From: Riptortus pedestris
Lineage: Eukaryota > Arthropoda > Insecta > Hemiptera > Alydidae
Length of the DNA: 64,000 nucleotides
Assembly (NCBI GenBank): GCA_019009955.1
Contig: CM032233.1
Coordinates: 90,006,001-90,070,000 of the forward strand
Direction: 5' to 3'
The translations under genes and the position numbers were made by a program. This document shows, piece by piece, positions 45,379 through 56,306 of the stretch; positions within the stretch are counted from its first letter, which is position 1; every line of letters starts with the position of its first letter. The notes below the pieces were generated by a model, which worked only from the letters and a program-made list of their open reading frames with translations, searched no databases and had not been told where the DNA came from.

Positions 45379-46314
45379 TAATTGACATATTATTATTAAG
45401 TTTTTTATAGAAAACAAAACTTATTTGGCCTATTCTGTTTCGTTAACATTTAATGGAAATATATACAATTTCGTTCCAAGGAGAAACGTTTTATAAGGTG
45501 GTATATTGATGGCAGAAAAAAGGCTAGGACATTGGGGAGTGGCTATTGCCCTACAAGATCTTGCCCATAGCTGTTTGCCGAAGGTTAATAGAAAGGGCAG
45601 GTAGGATGCTTGCTGGCTACCACTGTGGTTTTGCTCTAGGGTGCTGGACCACATAAAACCCTCAGTTCCCATAGTCACATGATGGTGAAAGCATATGATT
45701 ATTTAGTTGACCAAAATCATTCCTTCAATGACTTCCTGAAGGCTTATGCCAGTATGGAAATTGTGCACAGAGCCGAGAGTTACTCATATAAAATTTCAAT
45801 CGAAAGAACATAGAATTGGAAAATAAATCTAGTTTTTATTCCGAAAATAGTGACAACTAACGTTCTAGTCTAAAATGAAGAATTCCTACGTAAAAAACTG
45901 ATAAACAGCCAAGGAATTGTAAGTTCGATTGAAAACACAAATGCATATCCAGAGTAAAAACGGTTTTTTAAAATTTTATTTATATGTTATGTAAGTAGAA
46001 CATCGAATGTCTCACAATGCTGACTGGCTATAAGAAATAGTATTGCATTTTTAGTTGAAAATCCGTAGTGAAAAAATTTATCCCTTCCTTGTTCTCTAAT
46101 TAAATTAAATAATAAACCGTACTATCTGCAGCACTTAATTTAAATTCTTTTATTTGATACATATATATTTCTCAATTCCAAATCATCGGATCAAAAAATT
46201 TCATTGACCATTATTTATAGCCGTGTTTCTGATAAACGACAAAGGACCTACGCAAACCTTCTGTTTCTCTAATCTGTAAAGAGAAATTATATTTTTTTTA
46301 TTTGCTCTCCTCTA
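45379..46314. other. Interval with GC-richer patch at 45510-45680
   Basis: An 82-codon minus frame covers 45430-45678 without a recognisable domain. Nothing else was recognised. Confidence 0.4.
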
Positions 46315-46626
46315 TACTCCCTTCCCCCTTCGAAGACAAATGGGATGGTGTCATAACAATCCTAAATATGACATTTTTAAAGCTAGTCGTTTTCCAGTTA
46401 TGTGAGATATGTACAAACATGCACTGACATCACGGCAAAACTAGTCAAAATGGGTTCTACAAGAGTCAAAACGTATAATACCATTAAAATTTGAAAACCG
46501 ATATTACATCCTACAGTTCGAAACAAGGTACTTATGTACGTACTTCGCATAACTGAAAACGACTAACCTTAGAATGTTAACATATCATATTTAGGACTGT
46601 TACAGCGGAGGATGTTAGGGGAAGTA
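46315..46626. repeat. Foldback element, ~310 bp
   Basis: TGTCATAACAATCCTAAATATGAC-type left end (from 46349; AATCCTAAATATGACAT), then CTAGTCGTTTTCCAGTTATG. The inverse lies at the right (CATAACTGAAAACGACTAAC, ATCATATTTAGGACTGTTAC) to 46604. Weaker matching extends outward to AGGGGAAG. Confidence 0.8.
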
Positions 46627-46920
46627 CAACAAAAAGTCAAATTTCTTCTATTATAGATCAAGAGCGTTGTACAGCACCAATTTTTTTTGTCCTGAAAGAA
46701 TCTATGGGCTAGTTTTATGTCATTTTTCGATCCGATGAATTGGAATGGAAATATCGATTGTTACTTTCAAACGAAATAATTCCAAACGAAGTGCAGCTAA
46801 ACACATTTTATTTAAGTTAAAGGGAGTACAAGGACAACATATCGCCTCCAGGTCAGATTTGTAACTTTACAATGAAAATCGAGCACGGAAGTGTCGAAAT
46901 TTTGGGTCAAACACAAACAC

Positions 46921-47341
46921 CTTAAGAGAAAAGAAAGATGCAGTCTTCCTGCATTAGATTTTTATATTTGACAACCGGTTTTACCACATCAGTGGCTTTT
47001 TCAGGCTCAAATTACAAAATTAGGAACGATTCAAGCTCAACGATATACAGATTTTAACATTTATAACCAATATAAACTGAATAATTTATTAAAATTGTAC
47101 ATTGTTTTATCATATATAGAATAATTTAACTTTCTTTTTAGTATAATTAAATTATTAAATATATGATAGAATACAGAAAAAGTTTAATAAATTATTCAGT
47201 TTAACTAATATTGTTGCTTTATAAGAATTTAAATGGTTATAGATGCTAAAATTGTTCCTAATTAAGGAATTTTAGTGTGGTCAAACCGGTCGTCTAATAT
47301 AAAACTTTAATGCAGGATGACTACATCTTTCTTTTCCCTAA
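46921..47341. repeat. Foldback element, ~420 bp
   Basis: Left TTAAGAGAAAAGAAAGATGC, AGTCTTCCTGCATTAGA, CAACCGGTTTTACCACATCA. Right TGTGGTCAAACCGGTCGTC, TTAATGCAGGATGACTACAT, CTTTCTTTTCCCTAA. The inner arms meet at AAACTGAATAATTTATTAAA and TTTAATAAATTATTCAGTTT, with a ~75 bp AT-rich loop. The frame at 47307-47492 only overlaps its edge. Confidence 0.88.
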
Positions 47342-48420
47342 TTTCTGGATCCTGCAACAACGATAACTCAACATTATTTTGCAAACACCTTAAGGTAGAG
47401 CGATATACAGTCCTAACAAGCAGCGAGGGTCTAGGTCCCAGCTTTGAAAACACCGCTTCTACGGGTTTCTTTTGAACATCCTCCCAGAGCATTCATTTAA
47501 TAAGTCTCTCCAGAATAGTTCACAGTGTGAAGCTATAATCTAAAGGCTGAGTCATTTCCTTCTCTACGGACCAATGAGCCTGGTTAAGGTGAAAGGTGGT
47601 ACGCGGCCTCGGTCTCATTCCTTCCTCCAGTTTTGTCAACCTCCCTGCCATCCTTAAAACTAGTTACACTACATAACATCCAGTTGGCGGGAAAAATTTT
47701 CTTTCCCACATCACTACGTGCTCGCGCATTCCAATGAATATTTTTTGTAGGAACTTATTTTTAAGTGAGACAGGACCTCCTGACGTCTTTATTTTTGGCG
47801 TCATACTAACATCATATCACTAATATTTCATTATGGCACTCTTCACTGGAGCGTTATGTAAAGCTAGGAGATTCTCCGAGCTGTTGAGGAAACTAAAACA
47901 AGGTGTATCATTTTAAAAAACTCCAGTTAACAGATTACATGGGATACAATTAAATATAATTAATGAATCATTTAGCTTAGAATTAATCAGTAATTATTTT
48001 TTCTGGAATGAATTTTGGACATTTGCTATTTAGATACAGTGATATTTTCGCCAAAATGAACCATTACTAATTGAAACCCACATTACGGGCACAAAGAAAA
48101 CTAGTATTAAACTAGCACCAGGAAAAATGCAAGAACTACGCACTTTGAGAAATGCAAAGAGTGTACAAAATTAAAACATTGGTTTGGATTTTCATTTAGA
48201 TCGGTACATCTTTAATCGACTTTAATTGTCATGTTTAAAAAAAGTCAGGCAGCAACTGTTTAGACCAATCAGTTTTCCTATGCTCCGGAATATGATACAC
48301 TGAAGATCTCATCTCAATATCTAGTCTCTATTTCTCCCTCAGTAAGAAGCCTATGTAAAGAGGGATTAAAATGTTAGTTGGACTGAAGATGGTTAGTGAC
48401 TGAGGTGCTTAAAGAAAAAA
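47342..48420. other. Interval without recognised feature
   Basis: A moderately GC-richer patch lies at 47570-47730. No gene recognised. Confidence 0.45.
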
Positions 48421-48962
48421 CTCCGTCATGCAGGAGTTCGTTAACTAAGCAGATTTCCTACGTACGATACGAATTTGAATTTATCTTAAAAAACCAAAAG
48501 TGCAATAGGAAAAATATTTGGCATTTAGGTTTCAAATATTTAAGGTTCAAAAGTGTTTCATTATATAGCAGAGTACTGTTTATGCGACATGAGTAGGAGT
48601 GGGGGGTTTACTGATGGCTGAAAACTAAAAAATGCAAACATCTCAGTTAATATTGAAGTTAGAGAATAAATGTACATACATCGATCCGACTCATAATAAT
48701 GGAGATATTTCGAATTTTCAAAATTCTCCCCCCTAAACCCCCTCCCACAGGTCCGATTTCAGCCGTAAACGAACTTGATCATTCTATTTACACAAAACGA
48801 TTATACATCAAAATTTGACGACAAAAATTGCGACCACTAGAGCGGTACAGACAAACGGACCTCATTTTTGTCATCTACCAGGGAGGATCGATGGACATTT
48901 GAAGAAATATTTCGAACATCGCGGCATGAGTACGACCTCAATAGCTGATTTCCCTTTAGAGA
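48421..48962 (-). mobile_element. Family H copy, short subtype, no microsatellite
   Basis: CTCCGTCATGCAGGAGTTCG, TTAACTAAGCAGATTTCC, the core (GAGTAGGAGTGGGGGGTTTA, CATAATAATGGAGATATTTC), GACCACTAGAGCGGTACAGA, then directly CAAACGGACCTCATTTTTG. It ends GCTGATTTCCCTTTAGAG, where the TCTGCTAA terminus is replaced by ACACACAC. The junction shows the element without any (TA)n. Confidence 0.85.
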
Positions 48963-48999
48963 ACACACACAAAAAAAAAAATACAAATTACTCCGTTAA

Positions 49000-49266
49000 T
49001 TGGAGTCAGACAAAAACATGTATATAACAATCGTGTAGAAAATTTTAATAGCAAAAACATTGGCCATTGTAAACCGACCCGATTTTTTCAATTTTGAATT
49101 TTCAATTATCCCCTCCTCTGTGTTCAATGAAAACTATGTATGGTATATAAGCTTCGAATAAAGTGGTTCATGATATAACAGCTTATTGTTAATATGACAG
49201 GAGTAGGAGTGAGGGTGGAGGCTGAAAATTTTAAAATATATTTATCTCGGTTAATATTCAAGATAG

Positions 49267-49325
<59 letters not shown>

Positions 49326-49393
49326 GCATATATAGGAAATGAAGTTTGCATTGGGATTGGTTCTATACAATTGGTCTTATAAGAAATCTGCTA
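49000..49393 (-). mobile_element. Family H copy, rearranged, microsatellite at a different site
   Basis: Core pieces (AATAAAGTGGTTCATGATAT, GACAGGAGTAGGAGTGAGGG) lead to a (TA)n array at 49269-49322. That array sits where other copies have GAAAACATGTATATAACA in the core, not at the usual site. It ends TTATAAGAAATCTGCTAAAA. Confidence 0.75.
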
Positions 49394-49938
49394 AAAATGT
49401 CTTACACAAATCAAAAGTAACAAGCCCATTTGGAGTCATAAAGAAAAGTATTGTAGACAATCGAATTAATTAAATATCCAATAGCATAGAATTAATAGAT
49501 CAACTATCAATTTGAAGACCAAATGTCCTGAAGTATCACAGAACATTAAAATAGTAGCAATTACGAATGTTAGTAACCTTTAATAATGTGATTTCAAAGA
49601 CGAAACGTAAGTTCCATATTTGTTATATCCATGATTCTATATATCTTTGTGTTATTTATATCGGTGATTTATAAGGTGTATATCGCTTCAAAAGGAAACA
49701 CTTTCAGTAAACAAATAAAAGTTAATCCAGAGTTGCTACTCATGGAGAATATTATATGAAGTTATTACAGAGACATAAATTAGCAAAATATAGTAATAAT
49801 AGTAATATTAATAATATTGTAATGAAAAGTAATATTAATTAATGTTTCGATTAGATGCAGTGCGTGTTTCTACATGAGAACAAAGTTTTCTCGAACTCGA
49901 GAATCTGTTGTACTTCAAACTTTAATGAGCAATGAAAA
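49394..49938. other. Interval without recognised feature
   Basis: AT-rich, with (AATATT)-like irregular tracts at 49790-49850. Nothing recognised. Confidence 0.4.
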
Positions 49939-50463
49939 GTCCGTCACGCAGGGACTGCGTGAATTAAGCAGATTTCCAACGCGGCATTTATGTCAAACCG
50001 TACAAATTCTTTTGAGAACAATATTCGGTATTTAGGCTGCAAATAATGTGCTTCATAATATAACGGCTTATTATTACCATGACATGAGTAGGAGTGGAGG
50101 ATTACTGAAGGCCGTAAACTAAAAAATGCCAATATCTCGGCCAATAATCAAGATAGTGAAAAAACTTACATATTAACATTTATAGAGCATTACATTTGCA
50201 ATAAGATCGGATCAATGGAATTTTTCGATCCGGAGGACAGTAACGGAGAAATTAACGAATTTGTAGTTTAGTTTTACATATAACTTTAAAATATCGAGTT
50301 TGGTAACGATCAAACAAAAATTGCGACCGCAAGAGCGTTAACAACGGACCTCATTTTCCTCATCTCCTGGGTAGGATCGATAGACATTTGAGGGCAGTTG
50401 TCGAAAAAACGCGTTATAAAAATGACTTCAATAGTTGATTTCCCTTAAGGGAAATCTGCTAAA
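49939..50463 (-). mobile_element. Family H copy, short subtype, complete, no microsatellite
   Basis: About 525 bp with both ends: GTCCGTCACGCAGGGACTGC, AAGCAGATTTCCAACG, the core, GACCGCAAGAGCGTTAACAA joined directly to CGGACCTCATTTTCCTCATC, then GTTGATTTCCCTTAAGGGAA, ATCTGCTAA. Flanks are GAAAA at the left and AAC at the right, T-T in element orientation. It is the best candidate for the founder form of the short subtype. Confidence 0.88.
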
Positions 50464-50769
50464 ACAATAGCCATAATAAGTGAGTTTTCTGTAAATATGG
50501 ACTTGAGTTTTATGAAACAGTTTGAGAGGATGAATGGTACTAAAGAATGGGGCGTTTATAAGAATGAAGTTAGTGCTAGCGTGTGCAAAGAACGGAACTG
50601 GGAACAGTTCTACGACCAAGGAAGGGAAGGGAGAGGTAATAATAAATTTTTGTGAGCTCTGTTCTGCTGTGCTCTGCTGGCCGTGGAGGCTCCTAATTAC
50701 TTATGAACCCTAATATAATGTTAATTGCAATAAGACAGGAAGTTGAGAGGAGGATAGGGCACGCTCCGC
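50464..50769. other. Interval without recognised feature
   Basis: Nothing recognised. Confidence 0.4.
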
Positions 50770-52330
50770 CGCAGCCCCAGCCTTACAGGACGTTGCCCCT
50801 GTTTCCCTTCTCCTACCCTCACTACTCCTACCTTCTAAACTATCCCTCCCACCTTAAGACTCCACCCCCTACCACAGCCCTCTCCTCACCCCTACACCCT
50901 AACAAAACTCTTGCATTCTCCAGAACCTCCCAAATGGGCCCGCACTTCCTAATACTCCACCCCTACCTTATACCACCACCTTCTCCTCGCCCCTTACCCT
51001 AGCGCAACTTCTTCGTTCTCCATCAACTCCTAACTCGGTCACCCTTCCTACTACACCACCCCTACCTTATACCACCACCCTGTCCTCCCCACTTTACCCC
51101 GGGTAACTTCTCCCATCTGTAAAATCTCCTACCAACACAAACCTTCACAACGTAAGGTTTCAACCCTACTTTATACCACCACCACCCTCTTATATCCCCT
51201 ATATACCCACGAAACTTCTTCATTCTCCATGACCATCCTACTCGGGCATCCTTCCTACTACACCACCCCTACCTTAACCACCACCCTGTCCTCCCCACTT
51301 TACCCCGCGTAAGTTCTTCCATCTGTAGAACCTTCTGTCAACAGATACCTTCACATCGTAATACTCCACACCTACCTTATACCACCGCCACCATCTCTTA
51401 CACCCAATACCCCCACGCAACTTCTTCATTCTCCAGGACCATCAAACTTGGCCACCCTTCCTACTACACCACCACCCTGTCCTCCCCACTTTACCCCGCG
51501 TAACTTCTTTCATCTGTAGAACCTCCTGTCAACACATACCTTCACATCGTAATACTCCACCTCTACCTTATACCACCACCACCCTCTCAAATCCCCAATA
51601 ACCCCACACAACGTCTTCATTCTCCAGGACCATAAACTCGGCCACCCCTACCTTATACTACCACTCTCTCCCCTCCTTTCCTTTATGACCCAGTGCAACT
51701 TCTTCATTCTCCAGGACCTCCCTTCTCCATTAGACCTGCCTTCCAATATCTCCACCCCTACCTTATACCACCACCCTGTCGTCTCCATTTTTCCCCACGC
51801 CAAACACTTCTTCAATCTCGAGGACCTCCTATCTGCACTAACCCTAAGACCGTAAGACTCCACCCCTACCTTATACCGCCACTCTCTCCTCCCCTCTCCT
51901 CTATGCCCCAGTGAAACTTCTTCATTCACTAGGACCTTCCTTCCAATAACTCTACCTCTACCTTATGCCACCACCCTGTCCTCTCCATTTTACCAACGCA
52001 AAAAACTTATTCGATCTCGAGAACCTTCCATCTGCACTAACTGTAAGACTCCAGCCCTACCTTTTACCACTACCCCCTCCTCAGCCCTATAACCCCGTGC
52101 AACTTTTTCATTCTCCATGACCTCCCTTCTCCACGAGACCTCCCTTCCAATAACTCCACCCCTACCTTATACCACCACCCTGTCCTCTCCATTTTACCCC
52201 CTCAAAGCTCCTCCAACCTCGAGGACCTCCCATTGGCACTAACCGTAAGACCCCACCCCTAACTTTTACCACCACCCTCTCTTCAACCCTATACCCCCGT
52301 GCAACTTCTTCATTCTCCAGGATCTGCCAT
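50770..52330 (+). repeat. Pyrimidine-rich minisatellite, ~100 bp period, ~14-15 units
   Basis: The anchor CTCCACCCCTACCTTATACC or a close variant recurs at about 50955, 51054, 51166, 51262, 51364, 51556, 51645, 51751, 51857, 51950, 52049, 52155 and 52254. Two alternating unit types are visible, one with CACCCTGTCCTCCCCACTTT and one with CAACTTCTTCATTCTCCAGG. The plus strand is almost free of G over 1.5 kb. Frames in it (e.g. 50703-51002, 51648-51929) are products of the repeat and look non-coding. Confidence 0.95.
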
Positions 52331-52574
52331 CCCCTTAATAACGTCTGTCCCTTACTTAAATCAATTTTTATGTGAATATGTAAGAAAATAGAAATTAAGA
52401 CGGTGTTCGAAACAAATTTATCTGAATACTAGTTATGGCTATGTGTTTTTGAAAATCTAATAATAAAGTGTTTTAGGCATATAAAATATAATAATCTGAA
52501 AGATTAAATCAAAGAAATAGGCTAGCTACTAGTAAATTCCTTAAAGTTATGTATTTTTCAATTTTATGTTATAT
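52331..52574. other. Interval without recognised feature
   Basis: Nothing recognised. Confidence 0.4.
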
Positions 52575-52685
52575 ATAATGGGCATAATTTCCTCCATCTT
52601 CTCGGTAGGATCAATAGTCATTTAAAAGATTTTCCTAAAATCTCGAGTAACTTCAGCACCTGATTTCCTATAAGGGAAAAGTGCC
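52575..52685 (-). mobile_element. Family H 5'-end fragment
   Basis: GGCATAATTTCCTCCATCTT, TCGGTAGGATCAATAGTC, CACCTGATTTCCTATAAGGG: degraded 5' end. Confidence 0.65.
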
Positions 52686-52724
52686 AACAAAAAATAATAA
52701 TAGTAGTAACATAGGAACCTGGAT

Positions 52725-52895
52725 AATATGATGAAATTAATGGGCATAGGGTGTTTACAGAGATGAAAACCAAACAGACAGACAATGAAAACAGATTAAA
52801 TCATTACAGCAAGTGGCCTGAAGATAAGGCGGGAGAAAAAAAAAGCGAGGTGTACTGACTGCACTGCCATTCTCCACGCCAATTATAACAGCGTT
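52725..52895. repeat. Local repeat R4, copy 1 (pair with 54105-54258)
   Basis: AAATTAATGGGCATAGGG, CAAGTGGCCTGAAGATAAGG, CGGGAGAAA and CACTGCCATTCTCCACGCC occur in the same order and spacing in both copies. Confidence 0.85.
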
Positions 52896-53450
52896 TGTAT
52901 GTTTTACTTCATCGTAACCAACCTATACTATATTTATACGTTTTATGTACAACTAAAGATAAAGTTTTTTAACGGCTTAAATTGGATCAGTGGAAAGGAG
53001 GGAGGGGGTTTACAAGGAGAATTTCGCATATTCAAAACATCTCCGTTATTTCATTTCAATTGCATCAACACTCTTAGTAATTGAGTTACGAGATATTGTA
53101 TAGAAAAATATTTGCAGAATATTAATTGTTTAACAAGATTATTGGTTCTATAAAATGTTTCGATACAACTCACAATATCAGATATTTTGAATTTTCTAAT
53201 AACACACCACTCTTGAACCCGCCCCTCCTAGTTTTGGGTAATTTCTGCCATTTACGATTATGGACTTTAGAGCATCGTGAAACAGTTAAAATCAAGATAT
53301 GGTTTAAATCAAATAAAGATTTTCGAGTTAGAACGTAAAATCTTAATTGATGACGCCATCACCCAACGCATCTGCATGTATCCCACAGAGCAAAAGTTCA
53401 ATGAAAAGAATACTCGGAATTAATTATCTGAGAATAATGTAAAACATATA
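52896..53450. mobile_element. Two family H core fragments in opposite orientation
   Basis: 52905-53080 is plus oriented (ACGTTTTATGTACAACTAAA, GGGAGGGGGTTTACAAGG, ACATCTCCGTTATTTCA). 53080-53450 is minus oriented (ATTGGTTCTATAAAATG, CACAATATCAGATATTTTG, TAATTGATGACGCCATCACC). No ends are present. Confidence 0.65.
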
Positions 53451-53496
53451 TATACTAATTTAATTAATATGTAAGGCTATACGGGTATGTAAGAGA

Positions 53497-53502
<6 letters not shown>

Positions 53503-53530
<28 letters not shown>
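53503..53530. repeat. (TA)n microsatellite
   Basis: About 14 TA units before the R2-related segment. Confidence 0.95.
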
Positions 53531-53533
<3 letters not shown>

Positions 53534-53554
53534 AGTTATGTAATAAAAAATTCC

Positions 53555-53960
53555 TGTACCATCAATTGATATTCAATGGACGCCTCAAAATGCAAATAAA
53601 AGTTAGTACTTCATATTTTTGTCCTATAGCTTTCTTAGACCTAATATTCCCATTGCCATTCATAGACTAAGACAAATTCGAAACCATTTAAAACCTTGCT
53701 TTGCCGCGTGGTTCATACTAAAATCCCCACAACGACAGCCAGTATCTTTTTGTTACTGTCAGAAAACTCGCCAATGTTTACGTTAAATTACAGTATTTTC
53801 ATAATCCCAACTTGTAATAATAACTTCTTCTGTTGAATTTAGATTCGGGTTTTGCAAATAACTAAAAATCATGTGCACATCAGAAGATATATATTGATAA
53901 ATACCGAGGTTCTAGGTTTATGAAAACATTTTGCACGGGTTTCATACTAAAATTCCCACA
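53555..53960. repeat. Repeat R2, third partial copy
   Basis: It matches 28150-28610: ATCAATTGATATTCAATGG, CGTGGTTCATACTAAAATCC, AGCCAGTATCTTTTTGTTAC, TCAGAAAACTCGCCAATGTT, GATAAATACCGAGGTTCTAG. About 90 bp present at 28305-28400 are missing here. A second short GGTTTCATACTAAAATTCCC piece follows. Confidence 0.88.
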
Positions 53961-53961
53961 A

Positions 53962-54087
53962 GGACTTGATCTTTAGTATAAAATAAAACGTTTACCTATC
54001 GAGTTTAGTAACGATCAATCAAAAACTGCGACAGCTAGAGCGTTAAGAGTGAGCGTCTCCTCACTTTATGCATCCTCTGCGTGACGA
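53962..54087. mobile_element. Mosaic of family H pieces
   Basis: CGAGTTTAGTAACGATCAAT, CTAGAGCGTTAAGAG in minus orientation is followed at once by CATCCTCTGCGTGACGAATT, a plus-oriented 3' end. Confidence 0.6.
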
Positions 54088-54104
54088 ATTTATATAATTA
54101 TTTA

Positions 54105-54258
54105 TATTATGGGGAAATTAATGGGAATAGGGCGTTTCTAGAGATGTAAACAGACCGAGCATGGAAACAGATTAATTCATTAGAGCAAGTGGTCTGAAGA
54201 TAAGGCGGGAGAAACGGGTCGAGGTGCACTGCCATTCTCCACGCCAATTATAAGAGTG
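54105..54258. repeat. Local repeat R4, copy 2
   Basis: Direct-orientation partner of 52725-52895, ~1.4 kb downstream. It ends with CCAATTATAAGAGTGG. Confidence 0.85.
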
Positions 54259-54559
54259 GATATGTTAATATTAAGTACGGTAGAAAGGAAAGAAGGAAAA
54301 TGGTTGATAAGGAGAGTGGAAGCGATGCCCGACAGGAAGGGAGGCACCTGCCCCTTGCTTCGCTTATCATCCCCCCTACACTTTACACTCCCATTAACTA
54401 CATAATTTTATCATTATCATAATTCATCCTCCCGTACTTCCTCCGTGACATGTAAAACTATTTTTGATTTACCTAATTTACTTACTATTACCTACTACAA
54501 GAACTCCACCATGTACCTGAATGAGTCTATTACACAAATGAACATACAAAGCCATATAT
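54259..54559. other. Interval without recognised feature
   Basis: Nothing recognised. Confidence 0.4.
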
Positions 54560-54905
54560 GTGTGTGCATCTATATATATATATGGTTTGGGTGTTTGTTG
54601 GGATTGTGATCAAAGTTCATGAATGAAGTTTTAGTCTAGTCCAATGTTTCGAGAATTTCTCTCCTTCAGGGCTGTAAAGAGGTACTCCAGTACTCCATTA
54701 TATTTATTGCACATTACTATTATTAAATACAGTGTGGCGTATGTTGTTTGTACTTACTCTAGAAATGACTTAAAATTAGTGTACTAATGTACATTTGTTA
54801 TATAGCACTTACGGTTACACAAACCAAACTGATTGTAACCTTCCTTAAGGTTATGCACCGCCTGGTCACAGCCTTATATACTGATTTGTATATCAGTTAA
54901 ATTGG
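54560..54905. repeat. Repeat R3, copy 2
   Basis: TGTTTCGAGAATTTCTCTCC, TTCAGGGCTGTAAAG, TTATTGCACATTA, TGTAACCTTCCTTAAGG and CTGGTCACAGCCTTATA parallel 33540-33830. The family H copy at 54917 follows directly. Confidence 0.7.
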
Positions 54906-54916
54906 TTTATCAATTT

Positions 54917-55486
54917 TAGCAGATTTTCCTTAAGGGAAATCAGCTATTGAGGTCCAACTCATGACGCGATTTTCAAAACATTTCTTCAAATGTCCATCGA
55001 TCCTACTCAGGAGATGACGAAAATGAGGTCCCTTCAAAATTATATATATATATATATATATTTGTCTGTTAACGCTCTAGCGGTCGCAATTTTTGTTTGA
55101 TCGTTACCAAACTCGGTATTTAAACGTTCTATGTAAAAAGACAGATCAAGTTCGTTAATGGCTGAAATCGGACCAGTGGAAGGGGGGGGGTATAGAGGGG
55201 GAGGAGGATTTTCGAAAATCCGAAATATCTTCGTTACCATACGTCGGATCAAAACATTGTATAGACCCAATCTTATTGCAAATTAAATTTACTATAAATG
55301 TATTCTCTATCTTGTATATTAACCGAGATATTTGCATCTTTATTAAATGTGGGCGGACGAGTGAGTTTCCCGCCAAAAGCTAGTTCGGCCGTTTCCGTAA
55401 ATGTTCGGCTCTCGTATGGAGATTTCTCTATTGTATAACTTCACGTGGGAAATCTGCTTAGTTTACGCAGCCCGTGCGTGACGGAC
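54917..55486 (+). mobile_element. Family H copy, complete, deletion form of the long subtype
   Basis: ATTT|TAGCAGATTTTCCTTAAG, the 5' block, a short (TA)n at 55040-55061, CGCTCTAGCGGTCGC, the core, a deleted long-subtype block (GTTCGGCCGTTTCCGTAAAT), GGAGATTTCTCTATTG, CGTGGGAAATCTGCTTAG. The hairpin region reads ACGCAGCCCGTGCGTGACGG, with one mismatch in the stem. T-rich flanks at both ends. Confidence 0.88.
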
Positions 55487-55649
55487 TTTCTTTATTATCA
55501 TTTTATGATTATTACTATGTTATAACTATTATATTACAGACATTATGACACTATATTAGAACTATTATCATATGGCATAACAACTATTACCATATTATAT
55601 TTCAGCTATTATCATATTATAATAATATTATATATCTATCATATTATAT

Positions 55650-56260
55650 GAAATCTCCGTTTTTCGGAGTCGGATCCAAAAATCAATTTGGATTTATAGA
55701 ACAATCTTATTGTAAGTTTAATATATATATATATATATATAACTGTTATTATATACATATTTTCCCTATTTTGAATATTAACCGAGATATTTTGGTTTTT
55801 TAGTTTTCTGCCATCGGTAAACCCTTACTCCTACTCATGTCATATTAACAACAAGCTGTTATGTCATGATCGACTTTATTCTATGCTTAAATACTAAATA
55901 TTGTTTTTATTCAACTTTTACTGTGAGAGGTACATGCAAATACGTTGTGCGATGACGCCACCATATACGATTTTACGTTCTTACCACGTAAATGTTTATT
56001 TGTTTTATAACATACTTGATATTTAACTATTTAATTCAACACTAAACATTAGATAAAGGCTGAAGTAGGACCCGGAATAGGGGTGGGGTTAGAGTGGAGA
56101 GGGGAGAATTTGAAAATTCAAAATATCTCCTTTACTATGAGTCGGATGGAAATATGTTATAGGGCGTCTTGACCTACTGATCTTTACTCAATTCTTAAGC
56201 GAGTTATTAGTACTTTCTTGATCACTAGTGTGTCATACCAGGACTTGGAAAATATGCTTA

Positions 56261-56303
<43 letters not shown>
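55650..56303 (+). mobile_element. Family H copy, duplicated-core subtype, both ends damaged
   Basis: TCCGTTTTTCGGAGTCGGATC, a (TA)n at 55722-55741 inside the core, CATCGGTAAACCCTTACTCC, GATGACGCCACCATATACG, block 2 (GGACCCGGAATAGGGG), then TTGGAAAATATGCTTAGTTT running into a second (TA)n (56266-56303) in place of the hairpin. Confidence 0.75.

Positions 56304-56306
<3 letters not shown>

Noticed and set aside
50703..51929. Proline-rich frames at 50703-51002 and 51648-51929
   Set aside because: They are by-products of the C-rich ~100 bp minisatellite and do not persist in frame across the array.
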